This document shows positions 8,927-18,375 of a DNA stretch of 64,000 nucleotides, piece after piece. Each line of letters begins with the position of its first letter. The first letter of the stretch is position 1. A model generated the notes under the pieces. That model was not told where the DNA came from, made no database searches, and saw nothing but the letters and a program-made list of their open reading frames with translations. Made by a program: the position numbers and the translations under genes. Source of the stretch: JAWKWH01 sp963669455 (GTDB lineage Bacteria; Pseudomonadota; Alphaproteobacteria; Rhizobiales; Rhizobiaceae); NCBI GenBank assembly GCA_963669455.1, contig OY770026.1:1550001-1614000 (forward strand). Reading direction: 5' to 3'.

Positions 8927-10465
8927 TCAATTTGGTGCCAATTCGTCCAGGGAAAAGTCGGAAAACTGTGCGGCAATCCTGTAGGCCGACGAGGACAGCT
9001 GGAATTCGTTTCGTATCATCTGGATCGTGTTGCTTGTCAGCTCGATCTCTTCGCGCAGCAAATCGCTCACCGGTCTGGTGCCGACATTGAGTTCTTTTTT
9101 CAGCGCGGTAATGGACCGATTTATCGCTTTGGATTTTCTTGCAAGCGCTTCGTGCTGGCGTTTTTGCGACTGGTAGAGCGTCCATGCCGTTTCAACATCA
9201 CGCTCGATTTGCCGTCTGGTGTCGCGCGCCTGATAGCTCGCCGAAAGGGCGTTTTGCTTTGCCTCGCGATAGGTGGACATGGCGGACAAATCGACCAACG
9301 GTATTGTGAGGCGGGCGCCTATGCGCCAGTCGGGCCGCCTCGTATTGTCGATGAACATTGTTTTTTCTGCCGTTGTGGAGGCAAACAGCGATACCCGTGG
9401 CAAAAAGCCCGCGCGGGCAACCTTGCTGTTGTAGCGGGCCACTTCGGCATCTGCCGATGCGGCCATGACTGAGATGTTTGCCTTTAGGGCGCGCTCCAGT
9501 GCTTCTTGCTTGGATGAGGGGACAAGATGATCGACACCGGGGTGTGACAGTTGGTCGTCAGGCTCGTGTCCGGTCAGGGTCCGGTAGGCGATCCTTTGTT
9601 GCTTATACTGCGTTTGTGCTGTTTCGAGTTCGACCACCACGGATTCGATTTCGGCATCTACCTGCGCAATGTCATAACGGCTGGTCAGGCCGGCATCATA
9701 GAGGCGCCTGACCATGAATTTGATCCGCTTCAGGCGGCTTAGCGTCGATTCAATCGCCCGTACCGTTTTGTGATTTGCATAAAGCTCAAGATAGACATTG
9801 GCGCTTTCGACAAATGCCTGGCGCTCCGTTGCCAGAAAACGCAGATCAGCAGCGCGCACCGCAGACTTTGCCGCCTTGACGGAATACCAGTTGGCACCGC
9901 TGGAATATACCGTCCAGTTGGCCGTGATCGAGGCTTCGGAGAAGGGCACTTCGCTGATTCCCCTATACCTGCTCGCATCGCGCTCCGTGCCGGTTTCGGC
10001 CTCAAGCGACAAAGTGGGCAGAAGACGGAACTGGGTGGCGCGAAGCGCATAATGGGCGGCATTTGCCTGATGGATTGACGCACGCAGTGCGTCGCTTCGA
10101 TCCAGCGATGCTCTCAGAAAACCGGCAAATGGCCGGCTGCTGCCTTGGTCAGGACTTTGATGATCCGGCGAATGCGAATTTCTCAAGTGAATGTGATGGT
10201 AGCCGTAGGACAGTGAGTTCCTGAGGCCGACGCGATATGGAACCCGCAATCCCCATCCGGCTGCCTGTGTCACCTTTGAGGAGAGGGGAACCCGTAGGCC
10301 CCAGTCCGCCCGGCCAAAGAGTTTGTAAAACAATGGTTCAGTATGTGTTTTATGGGAGCCGCGGAGACCTGCTAAAAAAGTCGTGTCACCGGCAAAAGCC
10401 TGCCCGGAGGCAAGGAGTGCGGCGATGGCGATCACCACTGGCTTGGCGCTGTTTCCAGGCTTCAT
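8927..10465 (-). CDS. TolC-family outer-membrane efflux/type I secretion protein
   Basis: 512 residues with a cleavable signal peptide (KPVVIAIAALLASGQAFA). Two OEP repeats are visible: long alpha-helical regions around residues 120-310 (ALRASIHQANAAHYALRATQ, QFRLLPTLSLEAE) and 320-500 (ANISVMAASADAEVARYNSK, GFLPRVSLFAS). The second repeat ends with NTIQMIRNEFQLSSSAYRIAAQ. This is the pattern of TolC/PrtF channel subunits. It is the last gene of a leftward operon with the ABC ATPase/permease and HlyD adaptor, so together they form a complete type I secretion channel spanning both membranes. A 124-bp gap separates it from the HlyD gene. Residues ~30-110 (many His, Gly, Ser) are an unusual insert after the signal peptide. 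Confidence 0.88.
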   Translation of the reverse strand: MKPGNSAKPVVIAIAALLASGQAFAGDTTFLAGLRGSHKTHTEPLFYKLFGRADWGLRVPLSSKVTQAAGWGLRVPYRVGLRNSLSYGYHHIHLRNSHSPDHQSPDQGSSRPFAGFLRASLDRSDALRASIHQANAAHYALRATQFRLLPTLSLEAETGTERDASRYRGISEVPFSEASITANWTVYSSGANWYSVKAAKSAVRAADLRFLATERQAFVESANVYLELYANHKTVRAIESTLSRLKRIKFMVRRLYDAGLTSRYDIAQVDAEIESVVVELETAQTQYKQQRIAYRTLTGHEPDDQLSHPGVDHLVPSSKQEALERALKANISVMAASADAEVARYNSKVARAGFLPRVSLFASTTAEKTMFIDNTRRPDWRIGARLTIPLVDLSAMSTYREAKQNALSASYQARDTRRQIERDVETAWTLYQSQKRQHEALARKSKAINRSITALKKELNVGTRPVSDLLREEIELTSNTIQMIRNEFQLSSSAYRIAAQFSDFSLDELAPN

Positions 10466-10589
10466 TTTTGACTCGACACACTCGCACTAAACGCAACCGG
10501 TCCCAACAAACGGACAGGCGGTTACGACAATAAATCGTTAAACTTAATATTCGCTTGCTCTGCTAGATCCTGACCATCATGATCTAACG

Positions 10590-11963
10590 CTACCGTTCGC
10601 GGAAGGCCTTGCGGAAGCTGTCCGTGATCGGGCGCATGATATAGGATATGAAGTTTCGTCCTTCGGTCTGGATAAAGACCTGCGCGTCCATGCCTGATTT
10701 GAGCCTGGCAGCGGATGGATTGCCGGGGGCCACTGCGATTCTGGTGACGAAATAGGATGCGCCGGTGTTCTCATCGATCTGCGAATCCGCCGAAACATAG
10801 GCAACCTTGCCATCCAGCGGGTCTTCGAGCCTGGCGTTAAAGGCTGTTACCATGATTTTGGCTGGCTGTTTAAGCGTGACCGTATCGATATCGGTGGGTT
10901 GGATTCTGGCTTCGACTATGAGTGGTTGGCGGGCGGGGACGACTTCTGCGATGGTTGCACCGGCGGCAACAACACCGCCGACCGTGTGTGTGGCCAGGTT
11001 CGTCAATATGCCCGTGGTCGGTGCGCGGATTTCTGAATATTCGACCAATTTTTCGGCTGCTGCGATGCTCTTTTCGATGCTTGCCAGTTCAGACAGGATT
11101 TCAGACAGTTCGCGCGAATCCTCCTGTTCCTTGCTGGCTTTGAGAACAGCCATCCGGTCGTTGATCTCATCCATCCGCGCGGCCAGGCTTTCCATATTGC
11201 CCTTCAGGGCATGCACGCGCGACGACGCTTCCAGCTTGTTGGCTTCAATATCCCAAAGCGTGGTCTTTGCGACATAGCCTTCTGCGGCCAGTGGAGCGAT
11301 TTTGCGCTGCTGGTCTTCCAGCATCGTCAGGCGTCTTTTGTTGTTTTTGAGCTGGCGTTCGACGGCATCGAACTCGCCGTCAAGCGTAAAAAGCTGGTTT
11401 TCAAGGGCCGACAATTCGCTTTTGTAAAGTTTTGAACGTGCTTCGAGTTCTACTTGTTGCTGTTCACGGATCAGGCTGTTCGGATCGATATTGTCCGATG
11501 ATCCCAAAGCACCCCTCATTTCCAGTGCGGCGCTGGAGGTAAAGCGGAATTTGGCGTCGTCGGCCCGCCCGGCTTGCAAGGTTTCCAGCCGGTATCTGGC
11601 TGCCGTCAAAAACTCCTTGCGGGCAGAAAGCTGGGCCAGTTCAGCAAGGGCGGCGGCGGGCTCGATGATGGCGATGAGCTCGCCTTTTTCCAGCATATCA
11701 CCATCGGCTGCGACAATGCGTTTGACGACACCGCCTGAAGGATGTTGCAGCAATTTGTTCTGGCCGGCCGCGATGACCTTGCCATCTGCAACCACAGCGC
11801 CTGAAAGAGGAAAGACAAGCGCCCAGACAAGGAACACGCCAAGTGTTGCACCGACCGCGAGATAGCCTTTTTTCGACAGGTTGGCGGTATCGCTGGGCAC
11901 GCCGGATTTCCAATCACCCCGTGCCGGTTTTTCCATGTTAGGTGATGTGCTCGGCATGGTCAT
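10590..11963 (-). CDS. HlyD-family type I secretion periplasmic adaptor
   Basis: 457 residues: short cytoplasmic N-terminus, one membrane span (YLAVGATLGVFLVWALVFPL), then a half-lipoyl segment (ADGKVIAAGQNKLLQHPSGG, VKRIVAADGDMLEKGELIAII), a long coiled-coil hairpin (~residues 120-310), the second half-lipoyl part (YSEIRAPTTGILTNLATHTV) and a C-terminal beta-barrel (RLKSGMDAQVFIQTEGRNFI). This is the HlyD/PrtE layout that bridges the inner-membrane ABC exporter and the TolC channel. ATG 11963 overlaps the stop of the ABC gene (ATGA), so the two are translationally coupled. Confidence 0.92.
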   Translation of the reverse strand: MTMPSTSPNMEKPARGDWKSGVPSDTANLSKKGYLAVGATLGVFLVWALVFPLSGAVVADGKVIAAGQNKLLQHPSGGVVKRIVAADGDMLEKGELIAIIEPAAALAELAQLSARKEFLTAARYRLETLQAGRADDAKFRFTSSAALEMRGALGSSDNIDPNSLIREQQQVELEARSKLYKSELSALENQLFTLDGEFDAVERQLKNNKRRLTMLEDQQRKIAPLAAEGYVAKTTLWDIEANKLEASSRVHALKGNMESLAARMDEINDRMAVLKASKEQEDSRELSEILSELASIEKSIAAAEKLVEYSEIRAPTTGILTNLATHTVGGVVAAGATIAEVVPARQPLIVEARIQPTDIDTVTLKQPAKIMVTAFNARLEDPLDGKVAYVSADSQIDENTGASYFVTRIAVAPGNPSAARLKSGMDAQVFIQTEGRNFISYIMRPITDSFRKAFRER

Positions 11964-13696
11964 GCTCGCTTCAGGACCTTTTCCACCATCGGGGGCGGGG
12001 CGGGTCTGGTGCCGGCTTGTGGCCTGCCGGGCACTTGGTCTTTGGTGCCTCGTGGTTCGGTATTTTTTCCGGCGTTGGCAGCGGCTTTCACTTGATCATG
12101 GGCGATTGGTGCTCTGGTGCCGTTTTTGATCAGCATCACATCGTCGGCGACGCTGAGTATCTGCTTGCGTTGTGTCACCACCAAAATGGCGGCGCCTGTG
12201 CTTTTGATCGCCTTTAGCGATTCGGTCAGGATCTGTGTGCCCTCCAGATCAAGATGCGCATTGGGCTCATCAAGCACCAGCAATTTGGGGGATGTGTAGA
12301 GGGCTCTTGCGAGCGCTATTCGCTGTTTTTGACCGCCGGAAAGGCGCAGGTTTCCGTCGCCTATCACGGTCATATAGCCTTGCGGGAAGGCGTTGATCAT
12401 CTGATGCGCGCCAGCTAGCGACGCCGCACGAATAATTTTTTGCTCGTCGGGTCTGAGCGACATTCGGGCGATGTTTTCGGCAATCGTGCCGGGGAACAAC
12501 AGGATGTCCTGTCCGACATAGCCGACGCTTTCGCCCCATTGCCCGGTCGGCCAGTTGGCCTGCAGACAGCCGTCAAGCATGATTTCGCCGGCGCTTGGCG
12601 GCAAGGCGCCTGCCACGATGCGGGCCAGGGTGGATTTGCCGGCTCCTGACGGGCCGATGATAGCGAGCAAATTGCCTGGCTCCAGGGAAAAGGAGACATT
12701 GTTCAGGATTGTCATATCCTTGTCTCCCATTTTGACACTCAAAGATGCGCCGGACACCGTCAGCTGGCCCTTGGCTTCCGGTTGGCGGATGCGCCCGGTT
12801 CGATCGTCGGCTTCGGCGAGCACCGCTTCGATTCCCTCATGGGCGGAGCGGGCGCGGTTTATTGAATCCCAGGCGCCGATGACCTGTTCGATCGGCTGCA
12901 AAGCGCGGCCCGAAACCATCGATGCGGCGAAGATCATGCCGCCCGACATATCGCCGCTCAACACCAGCCAGGCCCCCCAGGCCATGATGGTTATCTGCAG
13001 GATCTGACGGACAGCCTTGCTGATTCCGAAAAACATTGCCGTCTTTTTGGTGGAGATGTCCTGGGCGTTTAGGCTTTCGCCTGTCAGGCTGCCCCACCGC
13101 TCGACAACGGCGGGCAGCAGGCCCATTGCGCGTATGTCTTCAGACCGGCTTGCGACGGCGTTGGCAAAGCCCAGCGCCTTGCTGTTGGCATGCGCTGCCT
13201 GTTCGGAATCCTCTGCGGTCGATGTTTTGTTGATCCAGGCAACGGCAATCAAAATACCGGCGCCGATCGTGGTGACCAGGCCAATCTGAAAGTGCAACAG
13301 ATAAAGCAGCAGCAGGAAAAAGGGCGCGAAAGGCAGGTCGAACAGCCCGATCAGGGAACGGCTTGCGATGAATGTCCTGACGGTGTTGAAATTTCTCGTG
13401 ATCTCGTTGGAGCGCTCAACCGGCAGCGACCCGTCGGTCATGCCGGCAAACAGCCGGTCGGCGTGTTTGACCGTGTAGCTGGCGGAAATGCGTTGCGCGA
13501 TCCGGGTGCGCATGGTTTCCGACAAGCCGTAAAGCATAAGGCATGCCGCGCCGATCAGGGTGATGTACAACAATGTTGACCCGCTGCCGGAAGACAGGAC
13601 CCGGTCGTAGACCTGCATCATATGAAGAGGTGCCACCAGCATCAGCACATTGGCGATGACGGAGAAGATCAGAAGGGGGCGGCAGGCGTTTAACAT
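11960..13696 (-). CDS. Type I secretion ABC transporter, PrtD/HasD-like (permease + ATPase)
   Basis: 578 residues. The N-terminal half is a six-span exporter membrane domain starting NACRPLLIFSVIANVLMLVA and PLHMMQVYDRVLSSGS, typical of PrtD-type exporters that lack a C39 peptidase domain. The ATPase half has Walker A GPSGAGKST, signature RLSGGQKQR and Walker B KLLVLDEPNAHLD, followed by a Pro-rich tail (~45 residues). An in-frame stop directly precedes ATG 13696, so this start is forced even though family members often carry a slightly longer N-terminus. It is the first gene of the secretion operon. PrtD-type systems export proteases, lipases, S-layer or RTX proteins with C-terminal signals; none is encoded nearby. 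Confidence 0.9.
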   Translation of the reverse strand: MLNACRPLLIFSVIANVLMLVAPLHMMQVYDRVLSSGSGSTLLYITLIGAACLMLYGLSETMRTRIAQRISASYTVKHADRLFAGMTDGSLPVERSNEITRNFNTVRTFIASRSLIGLFDLPFAPFFLLLLYLLHFQIGLVTTIGAGILIAVAWINKTSTAEDSEQAAHANSKALGFANAVASRSEDIRAMGLLPAVVERWGSLTGESLNAQDISTKKTAMFFGISKAVRQILQITIMAWGAWLVLSGDMSGGMIFAASMVSGRALQPIEQVIGAWDSINRARSAHEGIEAVLAEADDRTGRIRQPEAKGQLTVSGASLSVKMGDKDMTILNNVSFSLEPGNLLAIIGPSGAGKSTLARIVAGALPPSAGEIMLDGCLQANWPTGQWGESVGYVGQDILLFPGTIAENIARMSLRPDEQKIIRAASLAGAHQMINAFPQGYMTVIGDGNLRLSGGQKQRIALARALYTSPKLLVLDEPNAHLDLEGTQILTESLKAIKSTGAAILVVTQRKQILSVADDVMLIKNGTRAPIAHDQVKAAANAGKNTEPRGTKDQVPGRPQAGTRPAPPPMVEKVLKRA

Positions 13697-13832
13697 TCAA
13701 GAACTTTTCCAAAGATGTCGCCTCAGAAAATGAACGAAATTGGATAACAAAAGGTAGCATTTGATGAGGTGGCGCAAATGCCTGGCCTGGCGGCGTATGG
13801 AAAGGGGTGCCCCGAACTATTTGAACGCCGCC

Positions 13833-13898
13833 AATTTGTGTCCTGGGCCCTATCGGCGGCGCTTTGCTTGCCTGTTACGGCGGCGCTTCGTTAGCCTC
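13833..13898. repeat. Degenerate fragment of the 451-bp element
   Basis: ATTTGTGTCCTGGGCCC ... TCGGCGGCGCTTTGCTTGCC matches the reverse strand of the 451-bp element (ATTTGTGTCCTGGCCCCC...TCGGCGGCGCTTCGCTTGCC). A second short GGCGGCGCTTCG follows and reaches the transketolase stop codon at 13891-13893. It looks like an old, partly deleted copy in the gap between the secretion operon and tkt. Confidence 0.5.
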
Positions 13899-15876
13899 GT
13901 GCGACGACATCCAGGGCGGCAGCCTCAACCGCTTTTGAGGTGATACCAAAGTGATCGAAAAGTTCGGGGGCTGGACCAGATGCACCAAATCCAGTCATCC
14001 CGATGAACTGACCATTTTCGCCTATGTACTTTTGCCACCCAAGTTCTACAGCAGCCTCGATTGCAATACGTGGCGCGGTCCCTAATACCGAGGATCGATA
14101 GTCAACACTTTGCTTATCAAAGACCTCCCAGCATGGCAGTGACACAATGGCGGCTTTCACACCCCTTGCCGCGAGATTTTCCTGTGCCTCGGTGGCAATT
14201 GACACTTCGGATCCGGTTGCGATCAGTGTCACATCCCGGGCCGCGCCACCAACATCACGCAGCACGTATCCTCCGCAGTGGCCTTTGCCATCAAGCGTCG
14301 CATCTGTACGGAGCGTAGGTAAACCTTGGCGTGACAACACAATCGCGGTTGGACCTTCCGTCCGGTTGAGCGCATGAGCCCAGGCTTCAGCAACTTCTAC
14401 TGCATCCGCTGGCCGGAACACGTCCAGATTCGGTGTGGCGCGCAGCATAGCCAAAGTTTCAACGGGCTGATGGGTAGGGCCATCCTCGCCCAGCCCGATG
14501 CTGTCGTGGGTCAGGACATAGATCACCCGCAGCCCCATCAGGGCCGAAAGGCGGATGGAAGCGTGCATGTAGTTTGCGAAGACAAGGAATGTTCCAGCAT
14601 AAGGGATCGCACCGCCATGTAGGGCGAGCCCGTTCATGATCGCGCCCATCGCGTGCTCACGCACACCGTAGTGTATGAAGCGGTTCTCAAAAGAATCCGA
14701 CGTTACCGGCAGCGTGTCAGGGGTTTTTGTGTTTACCGAACCCGTCAGGTCAGCTGAGCCGCCGATGAGGGCAGGTATAGCTGAAGTCAATACCTCCAGC
14801 ACTTTACCTGAGGCCTGCCGGGTAGCCATTTTTGGTGTACCCGAAACTGCCTTAAGCGCATGATTTTTCGTCGCGTTTTCCCAATTTTCCGGCAACTTGC
14901 CGGACACATAGCCGGTGAACTCAGCTCGTTTTTTAGAGGCGGCCAAGCGCGCATCCCATGCCCGCCGCTCCGCTTCGCCACGTTTTCCAATCCCGCGCCA
15001 CGCGGCGGCGATGTTATCAGGGATGACAAAGGGTGCGTACGGCCATTTCAGAAGTTTGCGTGCCGCTGCAATCTCCTCCGCACCCAGCGGCGAGCCGTGC
15101 GATGCTGCACTTCCGGCTTTCTCGTTTGCACCAAAACCGATGGTCGTTCTACAGGCGATCATAGATGGCAACGCAGAACTCTCGGCTGCGCGCAGGGCAT
15201 TTGCAATGGCTTCCAGGTCATGGCCGTCAATTGCCTGGCAATGCCAGCCAGAGGCCTCGAAGCGCCTGATCTGATCGTCACTGCAGGTCAGCCCAACCGA
15301 GCCGTCGATGGTAATCCCGTTATCGTCAAACAGAACCGTCAGTTTGGATAGACGGTGATGGCCGGCAAAAGAGATCGCTTCGTGCGAAATCCCTTCCATC
15401 AGGCAGCCGTCACCAGCGATGACATAGGTGCGGTGATTGACCAGATCGTCACCAAAACGGGAATTGTCGCGCGCTTCGCCCAAGGCAAGGCCGACAGCCG
15501 TAGCAAGGCCCTGACCGAGTGGCCCGGTTGTTGTCTCGACCCCGGCGCCATGGCCATATTCGGGGTGGCCTGCGGCGTTTGACCCGAGTTGCCGGAACCA
15601 GCGCAGGGTGTCGATATCCCAATCTTCGTATCCGCAAAGGTGCAGCAGACTATAGAGCAGCATTGAACCATGACCGGCGGATAAGACGAAGCGGTCCCTG
15701 TCCGCCCAATCGGGGTTCGTTGCATCAAATTTGAGAAACTGTCCGAACAACACTGTCGCCACATCTGCCATACCCATGGGCATGCCAGGATGGCCGGATT
15801 TCGCTTGCTCTACTGCATCCATGGACAATGCACGAATAGCGTTGGCAAGTTCCACCTGCCCAACTTGATCTGTCAT
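13891..15876 (-). CDS. tkt: Transketolase
   Basis: 661 residues, full length. The N-terminal TPP domain has SGHPGMPMGMADVATVLF, the GDGCLMEGISHEA TPP/metal motif and GHGSMLLYSLLHLCGY. The Pyr domain has GVREHAMGAIMNGLALHG with the catalytic Glu, and TYAGTF-like PYAGTFLVFANY. The C-terminal domain starts near VSLPCWEVFDKQS. It transfers two-carbon units between ketoses and aldoses using thiamine diphosphate. It is the last gene of a leftward operon with 2-oxoacid dehydrogenase E1/E2 and a transaldolase-family gene, 33 bp after E2. Its presence inside a catabolic operon, not a Calvin or housekeeping locus, suggests a dedicated pentose-phosphate step for the sugar imported by the neighbouring ABC system. 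Confidence 0.93.
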   Translation of the reverse strand: MTDQVGQVELANAIRALSMDAVEQAKSGHPGMPMGMADVATVLFGQFLKFDATNPDWADRDRFVLSAGHGSMLLYSLLHLCGYEDWDIDTLRWFRQLGSNAAGHPEYGHGAGVETTTGPLGQGLATAVGLALGEARDNSRFGDDLVNHRTYVIAGDGCLMEGISHEAISFAGHHRLSKLTVLFDDNGITIDGSVGLTCSDDQIRRFEASGWHCQAIDGHDLEAIANALRAAESSALPSMIACRTTIGFGANEKAGSAASHGSPLGAEEIAAARKLLKWPYAPFVIPDNIAAAWRGIGKRGEAERRAWDARLAASKKRAEFTGYVSGKLPENWENATKNHALKAVSGTPKMATRQASGKVLEVLTSAIPALIGGSADLTGSVNTKTPDTLPVTSDSFENRFIHYGVREHAMGAIMNGLALHGGAIPYAGTFLVFANYMHASIRLSALMGLRVIYVLTHDSIGLGEDGPTHQPVETLAMLRATPNLDVFRPADAVEVAEAWAHALNRTEGPTAIVLSRQGLPTLRTDATLDGKGHCGGYVLRDVGGAARDVTLIATGSEVSIATEAQENLAARGVKAAIVSLPCWEVFDKQSVDYRSSVLGTAPRIAIEAAVELGWQKYIGENGQFIGMTGFGASGPAPELFDHFGITSKAVEAAALDVVARG

Positions 15877-15909
15877 TTCTGCTACCTGTTAACTGATGAG
15901 CGAGCCTGC

Positions 15910-17130
15910 TCAAACGAATTCATTGTAGGATTGAAGCACCTCAACCAAAGACCCCAGGAACTGTGCACCATAGGCGCCGTCGACCGCCCTGTGGTCCGCA
16001 GCCAGGGATAACGATATGACATCACGACCCTGCAATCCGCCCCGGTGTTCTTTGACAACGCGCCTGATGGGACCAACTCCGAGAATCCCGGCTTCCGGGA
16101 CGTTGATGATCGGCAAAACTTCGACACCATACATTCCGAGATTCGATATCGAGAATGTGCTTTTGGCCGCTGACTTGTTTATGCCGCGTCGGGCTGCTGC
16201 CGCGTAGTCGCGGATAAGATCCGAGATTTCGCCAACTGTCTTAAAAGGCGTGTTCTCAATTGAAGGGACCATCAATCCGTTCTCGACCGATACCGCTACC
16301 CCGATGTTCACGTGCGCCTTTTTCAGAACGCCGGTGTCGGAGACGAAACAATTCATCATCGGGTATTCCAGCAGATTCAATGCGGTTGCGTGCACAATGA
16401 CATCATTGAGCGATATCTTCTCACCGGTGATCTCGAAATGAGCTTTCCTGCGGATTTGCAAATCCGATACGTCTGCCTCTGCCATCAAATAGAAATGCGG
16501 GATGGTTTGTTTGGATTCGAGCAACCGGTTGGCTATCATCTGGCGCATCTTGTTGAAAGGCACTTCGACGTCATCTTCAGATGAAGGCGTGGGCAGGGGC
16601 TGTGACGCTATGACGGGTTGGGCAGGTTTTGAGGATGCTGCAACAGGGCTTGGAGCCTGCGCAAGTGCTGCTTCTACGTCCTTCTTTACGACCGCTCCCT
16701 TTGGTCCGGTGCCCTTAATGTGGGAAATATCCAGCCCGTTTTGTGCTGCTATCTTGCGGGCTAGCGGGGAGGATCGTGTTGCCGAAACGTTTTGCGCAGA
16801 AACGACTTCAGCTGTGGTATCAGCCATTTCGGCCGCCTCTTCGGCATTTACGGTATTCGGAGAGGCAGCGGTTGCATCATCGACGCTTTCGCCTTCTTCG
16901 CCCAGAAGCAGCAAAGGCTCAAGCACTACAGCCATGTCGCCCGGCTCGTACAATAATTTCAAGACGACGCCTTCTTCATAGGCTTCCACTTCGAAGCTTG
17001 CTTTCTCCGATTCGACGACAGCAAGAATGTCGCCTTTTTTGACGGCGTCACCGACTTTGACATTCCATTCAAGAAGCTCGCCCTCATTCAGGTCCTGACC
17101 GACCTGGGGCATAACAATTGGTTTTGCCAT
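15910..17130 (-). CDS. 2-oxoacid dehydrogenase complex E2 (dihydrolipoyl acyltransferase)
   Basis: 406 residues in standard E2 order. The lipoyl domain is residues 1-80, with the lipoylated Lys at 43 in VVESEKASFEVEAYE. An Ala/Glu-rich linker follows, then a peripheral subunit-binding domain (SPLARKIAAQNGLDISHIKG, ~115-150). The catalytic domain (~175-406) has the C-terminal active site SLAADHRAVDGA. The lipoyl start MAKPIVMPQVGQDLNEGEL is close to acetoin/pyruvate-type E2s. It would pass an acyl group from the E1 pair upstream to CoA. The complex lacks a local E3; the cell presumably borrows dihydrolipoamide dehydrogenase from another complex. Start 17130 follows the transaldolase stop by 11 bp. 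Confidence 0.92.
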   Translation of the reverse strand: MAKPIVMPQVGQDLNEGELLEWNVKVGDAVKKGDILAVVESEKASFEVEAYEEGVVLKLLYEPGDMAVVLEPLLLLGEEGESVDDATAASPNTVNAEEAAEMADTTAEVVSAQNVSATRSSPLARKIAAQNGLDISHIKGTGPKGAVVKKDVEAALAQAPSPVAASSKPAQPVIASQPLPTPSSEDDVEVPFNKMRQMIANRLLESKQTIPHFYLMAEADVSDLQIRRKAHFEITGEKISLNDVIVHATALNLLEYPMMNCFVSDTGVLKKAHVNIGVAVSVENGLMVPSIENTPFKTVGEISDLIRDYAAAARRGINKSAAKSTFSISNLGMYGVEVLPIINVPEAGILGVGPIRRVVKEHRGGLQGRDVISLSLAADHRAVDGAYGAQFLGSLVEVLQSYNEFV

Positions 17131-17141
17131 TCTTTTATCCC

Positions 17142-18362
17142 CTATGCAGCCTGCCGTTTCATGTCCGCATAAACGCGGGCGACGAAATCAATGGTTTTTC
17201 GTGTTGCAACCGCAAACTCGGCTGCAGTCGCAGTGAAGGCGCCAAACTGGCTGAATTCCTCTTCGGCCATACCGTCAAACTCATAGGCCTGCCGGAAATA
17301 GGGCAGTTGCAAAAGTTTGTTCAAACTGTCTTCGGATATGTCCTCATTGATCGCATTGGCATCGAATGGTCCGATGCTGTCCTCGTGCTGCATCAACGCG
17401 AAAATATAGCTGGGCGGGCAGGTATAGACGAAATCACCGCCGGCAAGTTTTTCGATATGCCAGCTTGAGGCCGTGTCTGTTGCCGGATCATGGATTACAC
17501 GCATCGAACACATCAGCATCTTGGACGGGTGCCCGGTTTCCTGGATGTATCGATAGGCGCGCTTCATGACCGCAAGTTCGCCAAGCGTGATTTCTTCCGG
17601 CGTGATATTGATTTCACGCTCTTTGGCCTGCCACAACAGATCACCGATATTCCCAAGTCGAGCCGACATATGGGTGATTACGGATCGCCAACCGCTCAGA
17701 TCAACACCATTTGCCCGGGCTGTCTGTAACCCACGTGAAACGGCATCCATGCATGCTTTGTATTGCGGGACGGTGAACGAGGTTGTGTTGTTGGTTGACA
17801 CGCCTTCTGCGGTCAATTCCTCGATTAACTGATAGCCCTCTTTTGATCCGGGCACCTTGACCATCACATTAGGGCCGATAGCCTTGAGATCAGCAGCATT
17901 GGAACGCATCCGGTCCAGATCGGCAACAAAACGCGGATCAACCTGACCCGAGAGATATCCATATTTGCCGCCACTCTTTTCAAAGACCGGGAGGATGAGC
18001 GCGGCGCCGTGACGGACTGTTTCCAGATAGACTTTCCAATAAATAGCTTCGACGTCGTCGTCAGGGTTTTTGTCGATTGTTCGTTGAATCTCGCCAATCC
18101 AATAATCCGGGTCCGCCTGGATGGCCTGAAGGCTCAGCGGTGGATTGGTTGTTACACCGTGAAATCCCATCGTTCCGGTGCGATGCGTTGTCTTGGGATC
18201 GTAAAGCCGGTTGAGTTGCTCGTCCCAATTGGCTCGTTTGTCTTCAGGTGCATCTTGAAGAATCTTTTTCGCCCACTTTTCGTAGACAAGCGGCGAACTG
18301 TCCCACCAGATCTCACAGTTCGGATTGGTCTTGGCGAGCTTTTCGAGTACGTGTTCGATCAT
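17142..18362 (-). CDS. Transaldolase-family protein
   Basis: About 406 residues from ATG 18362, which has an excellent ribosome site (AAAGGAGG) that lies just after the E1-beta stop; the longer frame from 18425 is rejected. Transaldolase hallmarks are GVTTNPPLSLQA near residue 69 and the Schiff-base Lys at ~169 in VMVKVPGSKEGYQLIEEL. It is longer than classic TalB/Fsa proteins, with an N-terminal IWWDSSPLVYEKWAKKIL segment and a C-terminal ~100-residue extension. Class I aldolase chemistry on a phosphorylated ketose is expected. It is unusual to find it between the E1 and E2 genes of a 2-oxoacid dehydrogenase complex; it probably supplies or consumes an intermediate of the same pathway together with transketolase. 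Confidence 0.85.
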   Translation of the reverse strand: MIEHVLEKLAKTNPNCEIWWDSSPLVYEKWAKKILQDAPEDKRANWDEQLNRLYDPKTTHRTGTMGFHGVTTNPPLSLQAIQADPDYWIGEIQRTIDKNPDDDVEAIYWKVYLETVRHGAALILPVFEKSGGKYGYLSGQVDPRFVADLDRMRSNAADLKAIGPNVMVKVPGSKEGYQLIEELTAEGVSTNNTTSFTVPQYKACMDAVSRGLQTARANGVDLSGWRSVITHMSARLGNIGDLLWQAKEREINITPEEITLGELAVMKRAYRYIQETGHPSKMLMCSMRVIHDPATDTASSWHIEKLAGGDFVYTCPPSYIFALMQHEDSIGPFDANAINEDISEDSLNKLLQLPYFRQAYEFDGMAEEEFSQFGAFTATAAEFAVATRKTIDFVARVYADMKRQAA

Positions 18363-18375
18363 TTCTGTGCCTCCT

